A stretch of 5,496 bases of DNA. It comes from Candidatus Kuenenia stuttgartensis (lineage in GTDB: Bacteria; Planctomycetota; UBA1135; UBA2386). This document shows positions 1 through 4,142 of the stretch, piece by piece. Made by a program: the position numbers and the translations under genes. Within the stretch, counting starts at the first letter, position 1. Each line of letters opens with the position of its first letter. Where the stretch lies: contig CAMAUH010000310.1 in assembly GCA_945861365.1 (NCBI GenBank), forward strand, positions 1-5,496, read 5' to 3'. The notes beneath the pieces were generated by a model, which was not told the origin of the DNA, did not search any database, and worked only from the letters and a program-made list of their open reading frames with translations.

Positions 1-140
1 GTGAGCAGGCGCGTCTGCTGCGCGAACTCCGCCTGCAGCTGCACCAGTTCGGGGCTTGGCTGCGGTGCCGGTGGGGGCGCTGCATGGCACGCTGCCAGCA
101 CGAGCAGCAGGAACGACGACGCCGAAGCACGCAACGACAT
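1..140 (-). CDS. Small lipoprotein, N-terminal part only (runs off left edge)
   Basis: The minus strand reads an open frame from an ATG at 140-138 to the window edge, giving 46 codons. Residues 1-18 look like a lipoprotein signal peptide: one Arg near the start, a Leu/Val-rich core, and a lipobox Leu-Ala-Ala-Cys with the lipidated cysteine at residue 18. A Pro/Ala-rich linker follows (about residues 20-30). After it comes a Glu/Gln/Leu-rich stretch that looks like the start of a helix or coiled coil. The start is well supported by a consensus AAGGAGG five bases upstream. The product should be exported, lipidated and held in a membrane facing the periplasm. No function can be given because most of the protein lies outside the window. 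The gene is divergent from the propeller gene at 351. The plus-strand frame over the same bases has no ribosome site or signal and is a shadow. Confidence 0.8.
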   Translation of the reverse strand, partial: MSLRASASSFLLLVLAACHAAPPPAPQPSPELVQLQAEFAQQTRLL

Positions 141-145
141 GGGGG

Positions 146-152
146 CCTCCTT
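146..152 (-). promoter_or_regulatory. Shine-Dalgarno site of the lipoprotein gene
   Basis: Read on the minus strand this is AAGGAGG, a full consensus ribosome binding site. It lies five bases before the ATG at 140-138. It fixes the start of the lipoprotein gene and is the main reason to prefer the minus strand in this region. Confidence 0.8.
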
Positions 153-174
153 GGGGATGCGCGGCAGGGGAACC

Positions 175-197
175 GCGTGTCGGCTTTCTCGGCACGC
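175..197 (+). other. Imperfect hairpin in the divergent intergenic region
   Basis: In a plus-strand transcript, bases 175-183 can pair with 189-197 (9 bp including two G-U pairs) around the loop CTTTC. On the minus strand the two wobble pairs become mismatches, so any RNA role would be on the plus strand, in the leader of the propeller gene. In DNA this rich in G+C such a stem can arise by chance. I see no convincing -35/-10 or -24/-12 promoter anywhere in 141-350. Confidence 0.25.
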
Positions 198-339
198 CCG
201 GGTCCCGACTTGAGGCAGCTCGCAATCAGGCATGGCCAGCAGGATCGGCAACATGCCGGGCACTGCCCCGACCCGCGCCCGGGCTTCCCGCGTAGAGTGC
301 GCGACCCCGCGCCCACCCCCGGCGCGTTTCGCCACACCC

Positions 340-345
340 GAGAGG
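340..345 (+). promoter_or_regulatory. Shine-Dalgarno site of the propeller gene
   Basis: GAGAGG lies five bases before the ATG at 351. The open frame extends upstream as far as base 84. This site, together with the signal peptide that begins right at 351, shows that translation starts here and not further upstream. Confidence 0.65.
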
Positions 346-350
346 TTCCG

Positions 351-2246
351 ATGTCCCGCTCCCTGTCCGCGCTCGCGCTCGCCAGCGTCTGCGCACTCGC
401 CCCGTCACTGGTCGCGCAGACCCTTCCACCGACCTTCGTCATCGACAACCTGGTGACCACCGGCCTTTCGACGCCGAACGACTGCTGCTTCCTGCCCGAC
501 GGCCGCTGCCTGATCGCCAACTCGGCGGGCGGCGTGTCGCTGTTCGTCAGCGGCAATCCGAACGTGACGACGATCGGCACCGTGCCCAACGTCGAGTCCG
601 GCGGCGAACGAGGCTTGCTCAGCATCGCCGCCGATCCGGCGTTCGCGACGAACGGCCTGATCTACGTCTACTACTCGAGCTCGCTCGACTCGTTCATGCA
701 CCTGGACCGCTTCACGTGCACGGGCGACCTGGGCAACCCGGGCAGCAGCAACCTGGCGTTCGCCGGCGCCTCGCGCCACGTGCTGCTCGGCGTGCTGCCG
801 GACAACGCCGGCAACCACAACGGCGGCTCGGTGCGCTTCGGTCCCGACGGCAAGCTCTATCTGACCTGCGGCGACGACGCGACGTCGTGCAACGCGCAGC
901 TGCTGACCTCGCAGGTCGGCTGCCTGCTGCGCCTCGACGTCAGCCAGCGGCCGGCCGGCGGCAGCACGACGCTGCCGCCGTACAGCGCGCTGAACCCCGG
1001 CGACAACCCGCTGAGCAGTGCTTCCGACTTCCGCCAGCTGCTGCTCGCGCACGGCCTGCGCAACCCGTTCCGCATGGAGATCGATCCGGTCACCGGCAAC
1101 GTCTACATCGGGGACGTCGGCGCCGGCTCGGTCGAGGAGTACTCCGAGTACGTGCGTCCGGTCGGCCCGCTGAACCTCGTCAACTTCGGCTGGCCGTGGC
1201 GCGAGGGCAACGTCGCCGGCTCCGCCTGCGCGGGCACGCAGCCGGCGGGCCTCGTCGACCCGATCGCGTGGGAGACGCACGGCAACGGCTGGCAGTCGAT
1301 CATGGGTGGCGCTCGCTACCGCAATCTCGGCGGCCAGTACGACTTCGGCCCCGCGTTCGAAGGCAACGCGTTCTTCACCGACTACTACGCCGGCCAGCTG
1401 CGCCGCATCGTGCAGACCGCCAACGGTTGGGTGCTGGCGGCGTCGATCCCCGGCCAGCCCAGTGCCACCAACTTCGGCACCGGCTTCGGGCAGACCACCA
1501 GCATGCGCCTCGGCCCGGACGGCGGCCTGTGGTTCACCAGCCACGGCGGCGGCGGCACCCTGAAGCGCATCCGTCTGCTCGGTCCGGTGCCGAGCATCAG
1601 CGGCATCAGCGGCAGCAACCAGCGCGTCAGCATCAGCGAAGCGTTCCCGGCACCGTTGGTCGCGCGCGTGTTCGATCCGCAGGGCAGCCCGCTGGCGGGT
1701 GGCGTGGTCAACTTCGCGGTCAGCGGCGGTGCGTCGCTGTCGACGACCAACCCGGTGCTCGCCGACGCCAACGGCTATGCGCAGACGACCGCGACGGCGA
1801 CCGCGACCGGCGGTGCGATCACGGTGACCGCCACGACGCCGAACGCGATCACGCAGGCGACCTACTCGCTGTTCGCGCGCCGGTTGACGGCGACGCCGGC
1901 GGGGCAGTTCCTGGTGCTGTCGATCAGCAACCAGACCAGCGCGGTTCCGGCGAACGTGCCGTACGTGCTGATGCTGTCGTTCCCCGGTTCGCCGACGTTG
2001 CCGACCGCGATCGGGCCGTTGTGCATCGATCCGGCCTATGCGCTGGCGCTGGTCATCGAGGACGGCGTCGGCATGTTCGGCGGCATCTCGTTCTCGGGCA
2101 CCGGCGGCATCGGCTCGCCCGGCTTGACCAAGCTCTACACGCTGCCGCCCGGCATCTTCGCGGGCCAGCTGATGCGCTTCCAAGCGGTCGGCTTCGATGC
2201 GCTGACGGGCTGGTTCAAGACCAACTGCGAGCAACGGCAGTTCTGA
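351..2246 (+). CDS. Secreted glucose/sorbosone dehydrogenase-like beta-propeller with Ig-like and C-terminal domains
   Basis: The protein is 631 residues. Residues 1-22 or so are a Sec signal peptide with probable cleavage near SLVAQ. Residues 25-410 match the GSDH propeller family (soluble PQQ glucose dehydrogenase and aldose sugar dehydrogenase type). NHNGG at 155-159, followed by FGPDGKLYLTCGD, places His156 at the family's catalytic-base position. HGLRNP at 234-239 contains the family Arg (Arg237). FGWPWREGN at 279-287 is also typical. Residues 413-508 resemble a bacterial Big_1 Ig-like domain (a linker followed by an L-GG-V-NF-V pattern, then DANGYAQTT). Residues 509-631 are a C-terminal domain that I recognise only as similar to add-ons on exported planctomycete proteins. 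The likely role is oxidation of a sugar or aldose outside the cytoplasm with PQQ. The substrate, and even PQQ use, are inferred. The mature part has ten cysteines. The thioredoxin-like gene follows after 10 nt. The start is set by GAGAGG and the signal peptide. Confidence 0.9.
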   Translation: MSRSLSALALASVCALAPSLVAQTLPPTFVIDNLVTTGLSTPNDCCFLPDGRCLIANSAGGVSLFVSGNPNVTTIGTVPNVESGGERGLLSIAADPAFATNGLIYVYYSSSLDSFMHLDRFTCTGDLGNPGSSNLAFAGASRHVLLGVLPDNAGNHNGGSVRFGPDGKLYLTCGDDATSCNAQLLTSQVGCLLRLDVSQRPAGGSTTLPPYSALNPGDNPLSSASDFRQLLLAHGLRNPFRMEIDPVTGNVYIGDVGAGSVEEYSEYVRPVGPLNLVNFGWPWREGNVAGSACAGTQPAGLVDPIAWETHGNGWQSIMGGARYRNLGGQYDFGPAFEGNAFFTDYYAGQLRRIVQTANGWVLAASIPGQPSATNFGTGFGQTTSMRLGPDGGLWFTSHGGGGTLKRIRLLGPVPSISGISGSNQRVSISEAFPAPLVARVFDPQGSPLAGGVVNFAVSGGASLSTTNPVLADANGYAQTTATATATGGAITVTATTPNAITQATYSLFARRLTATPAGQFLVLSISNQTSAVPANVPYVLMLSFPGSPTLPTAIGPLCIDPAYALALVIEDGVGMFGGISFSGTGGIGSPGLTKLYTLPPGIFAGQLMRFQAVGFDALTGWFKTNCEQRQF

Positions 2247-2256
2247 GCGCCACGCC

Positions 2257-2796
2257 ATGAGCCGCCGCACCCGCATCGCTGCCGTCTTCGCGCTGTTGGC
2301 ACTCGCCGCCGCCGTGTTCGGGCCGAAGCTCGTGCGCCGGCATGTCGATGGCCGCATCCAGCACGCGGTCGGCCAATCGCTGCCCGCGTTCGAGATCGTC
2401 GATCGCGCCGGCGTGACGTGGCGCAACGCCGACCTGCTTGGCAAGCGCGTCGTGCTGCACTTCTTCCGCTCGTACTGCGACAGCTGCGAGCACGAGGCGC
2501 CGGCGATCCGCGAGCTCGAAGCGAACCTGCCGGCCGACGTCGTGCTGTTGCACGTGATGGCGGATCGCGTGCTGGAGTTCGAGCCGCAGGTGACCGAAGC
2601 GACGATCGCTCGCAAGCACTACGCCCGGCCGATCGCGCTGGTCGACGCGAAGTTCGTCGAGGCGTTCCATTCGGTGCGGTGGTCGAACGTGACGCCGATC
2701 ACCTACATCGTCGATGCGCGCGGCGTGGTGCGCTTCGGGCTGCGCGGGGCGCAGACGCGCGCGGCGATCGAGCAGGCGCTCGCCGCCGCGTCGTGA
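2257..2796 (+). CDS. Membrane-anchored TlpA/ResA-like thioredoxin-fold protein
   Basis: The protein is 179 residues. Residues 1-6 are Arg-rich and 7-22 form one hydrophobic segment, either a signal anchor or an uncleaved signal peptide. This places the rest outside the cytoplasmic membrane. Residues 38-177 have the thioredoxin fold of the TlpA/redoxin type: VVLHFFRSYCDSC with the active-site cysteines at 74 and 77, then TPITYIVDARG with the cis-proline at 147. The motif is CDSC, not the usual WCxxC, because Tyr73 stands where Trp is common. The family reduces or exchanges disulfides on exported proteins, for example in cytochrome c maturation. The target here is unknown. It starts 10 nt after the stop of the cysteine-rich propeller gene with only a weak ribosome site, so coupling to that gene is likely. 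It converges with the FG-GAP gene. A peroxiredoxin-like role is possible but less likely given the CxxC. Confidence 0.88.
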   Translation: MSRRTRIAAVFALLALAAAVFGPKLVRRHVDGRIQHAVGQSLPAFEIVDRAGVTWRNADLLGKRVVLHFFRSYCDSCEHEAPAIRELEANLPADVVLLHVMADRVLEFEPQVTEATIARKHYARPIALVDAKFVEAFHSVRWSNVTPITYIVDARGVVRFGLRGAQTRAAIEQALAAAS

Positions 2797-2822
2797 CGCG
2801 GCGAGCGCCTGCTGGCTCGATC
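2766..2822. terminator. Long inverted repeat between convergent genes, probable bidirectional terminator
   Basis: A perfect 16-bp inverted repeat, AGCAGGCGCTCGCCGC at 2771-2786 and its complement at 2798-2813, surrounds an 11-nt loop that contains the TGA stop of the thioredoxin-like gene. A further 8-bp arm, GATCGAGC (2766-2773) with GCTCGATC (2815-2822), can pair instead of the outer three bases, leaving a small bulge. The repeat covers the last codons of the plus-strand gene and touches the stop of the minus-strand FG-GAP gene. It has no T-run on either side, so it is not a textbook intrinsic terminator. It could work as a GC-rich hairpin terminator or as a 3'-end stabiliser for both messages. 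Confidence 0.55.
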
Positions 2823-3996
2823 ACTTCCCGCGCAACAACCACACGAAGCCGGTGGCTTCCTCGATCAGGAAGGCCTCCTTCGCCTTGTCGAGCGCTTCGT
2901 ACTCGGTCTGCCAGGCCTTCTGGCCAGCCTCGTCTTCGGGCTGCGGCTTCTTGAAGAACTCCTGCTGCTGCTTCGACCACGCCGCGTACTTGCTGCGGGC
3001 GTCCTTCTCGTCGACGCCCTTGGCGGCGTGCATCAGCCGTACCTGGTCGCCGACCAGCAGGTCGAGCTTGCCGTCGCCATCGACATCGTCGACCCACACG
3101 CGCGTGTCCGCCGACGGCACCTTGCAGTGCGCATCGCCGAACTGGATCGCGTCGGCGCCGTGCGCGCCATGGCCTGCGGCTTCCAGCAGCGTGACGCCCT
3201 TCTTCCACTTCGGCGCCGTCTTGCTGCCGACGTTCTGAAACCAGAACACGCCGCCCTCGGCGCTGCCGCTGAACAGGTCGAAGTCGCCGTCCTTGTCGTA
3301 GTCGACGAAGAACGGATCGCCGTGCATGCCGACCGACAGCTTGTCGCCGTCGACTTCGAGCCACGTCGCGACCGGTGCGAACTTGCCGCCGCCTTCGCCG
3401 CGGAACCACGCGAACGTGCCGCGGAAGTTGCCCGACACGATGTCGAGCTTGCCGTCGCCATCGAGGTCGACCGCGAACGGGCGCGTGCAGATGCGATCGA
3501 TGATGTCGCCTTCGCCGCTGCCCATCGGCAGGATCAGGGGCTGGCCGTCGCTGCCGTTCAGCGCGACCGGCTTCTTCCAGCCGTCCTTGCTGCCGTGCAG
3601 GACCTGGAACAGACCCGCCATCTCGGCTTCGTGCCGCGAGTACGAGCCGGACAGGATGTCGAGGTGGCCGTCACCATTGAGCTCCACGAACTGTGGAGTC
3701 GAGGACGTGCATCACCAGACGCCGGGGACTTCGGCGATCTCGCCTTCCGCCATCAGCCATTGGCGCGCGGCCAGCTTGCCGCCGCCGAGGTTCTTGTGGA
3801 TGGCGATCTTGCCGTCCTTGAATTGGCCGACCAGCAGGTCCTTCTTGCCGTCGTTGTCGACGTCGTGCCAGGCGGGGCAGGCATAGCCGGGGGCTTCGAC
3901 CTTCACGAAGTCGTCGCCGCCGCGCAGTCGCACGGGCTCGCCGAATTGCGGGCCCTGGGGTGCCGCGAGCAGCGGCACGAGCAGTGTCATCAGCAT
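2821..3996 (-). CDS. Exported FG-GAP/VCBS repeat propeller protein interrupted by an in-frame TGA (candidate selenoprotein or pseudogene)
   Basis: Reading from the ATG at 3996-3994, the frame has 94 codons, a TGA at 3714-3712, and then 296 more codons in the same frame to the true stop at 2823-2821 (391 residues if read through). Residues 1-12 form a short signal peptide without basic residues. Five Asp-rich calcium loops of the D-x-D/N-x-D-G-x-x-D type begin at residues 45, 105 (Glu first), 177, 232 and 304, which marks an FG-GAP beta-propeller. A charged helical segment (about 325-378) precedes a final strand, GFVWLL. Residues 96-103 after the TGA (CTSSTPQF) are the normal lead-in to blade 2. 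A separate second gene starting at the GTG 3687-3685 would begin inside that strand and would lack a signal peptide, so one gene is the better model. Its ligand is unknown; such propellers usually bind proteins or carbohydrates at the surface. The TGA may encode selenocysteine, or it may be a mutation or base error. Confidence 0.8.
3682..3698 (-). promoter_or_regulatory. Bacterial SECIS-like hairpin after the in-frame TGA
   Basis: On the minus strand, CTCCAC (3698-3693) pairs perfectly with GTGGAG (3687-3682) around the loop AGTTC. The stem begins 13 nt after the TGA and the loop begins 19 nt after it, with G as the second loop base followed by T. Bacterial SECIS elements recognised by SelB are short hairpins close behind the UGA with a G in the first two loop positions, so the geometry fits. 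The stem is short, does not extend well below (an A-C mismatch, then G-T), and could occur by chance. It is a candidate, not an identification. Confidence 0.35.
3712..3714 (-). other. In-frame TGA, codon 95 of the FG-GAP gene
   Basis: The codons around it read GTC TGG TGA TGC ACG (Val-Trp-stop-Cys-Thr). The frame is the same before and after, so there is no frameshift here. TGA is the normal stop of the propeller gene (2244-2246), the thioredoxin-like gene (2794-2796) and this gene itself (2823-2821), so it is not reassigned throughout the genome. One base change would give TGC (Cys) or TGG (Trp). Confidence 0.9.
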
Positions 3997-4000
3997 GTGG

Positions 4001-4006
4001 TTCCTC
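4001..4006 (-). promoter_or_regulatory. Shine-Dalgarno site of the FG-GAP gene
   Basis: Read on the minus strand this is GAGGAA, four bases before the ATG at 3996-3994 (six from its GAGG core). It supports that ATG as the start, although the second Met (codon 3) also lies within a usable distance. Confidence 0.6.
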
Positions 4007-4094
4007 GAAAGAGGTTGGGGGAGCGGCGCAGGATAGCGGCGCGGTGATCGCCGTGGCGCGGTGCTTCGCCCGGGTCAGGCGATCTCGCCGCCCC

Positions 4095-4137
4095 GCAGCG
4101 CCTTCAGGAACGTCGCCTATCGCAAAAGCAGCGCCTT
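4095..4137. repeat. Pair of 10-bp direct repeats in the intergenic region
   Basis: GCAGCGCCTT occurs at 4095-4104 and again at 4128-4137, 33 bases apart start to start. Both copies lie between the nucleotidase gene and the FG-GAP gene. The spacing is about three helical turns, so a pair of protein-binding sites is possible. The second copy overlaps the hairpin at 4124-4142, and chance recurrence in GC-rich DNA is a fair alternative. Confidence 0.3.
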
Positions 4138-4142
4138 GCTTT
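4124..4142 (-). terminator. Short hairpin with T-run just after the nucleotidase stop
   Basis: On the minus strand AAAGCA (4142-4137, overlapping the TAA stop) pairs with TGCTTT (4130-4125) around the loop AGGCGC, and one further T follows. The shape resembles a small intrinsic terminator, but the 6-bp stem contains only two G-C pairs. Termination here would probably be partial, so read-through into the FG-GAP gene cannot be excluded. Confidence 0.3.

Noticed and set aside
1780..1830. Repetitive ACGGCGACCGCGACC-like stretch in the propeller gene as a DNA repeat.
   Set aside because: It encodes Thr-Ala-Thr-Ala-Thr in a beta strand of the Ig-like domain; codon-level low complexity explains it.
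405..2615. A very long open frame (about 736 codons) on the minus strand, antisense to the propeller and thioredoxin-like genes.
   Set aside because: Its product is almost only Arg, Ala, Val, Asp and Gln without domains, as expected from reading GC-rich coding DNA on the opposite strand. The plus-strand frames carry recognisable domains, signal peptides and active-site motifs.
3688..3711. A frameshift as the cause of the break in the FG-GAP gene.
   Set aside because: The positions of the two parts differ by an exact multiple of three and the residues directly after the TGA are the expected blade strand, so the break is a single in-frame codon.
4030..4035. TATCCT on the minus strand as a -10 box for the FG-GAP gene.
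   Set aside because: There is no -35-like hexamer at the right distance (CGCCAC is found there), and one six-base match to a loose motif is not enough.
3028..4047. A 339-codon plus-strand frame opposite the FG-GAP gene.
   Set aside because: It has a low-complexity Val/Ala/Asp/Glu composition, which is the antisense image of the repeated Asp-rich calcium loops. It has no ribosome site and no known domain.
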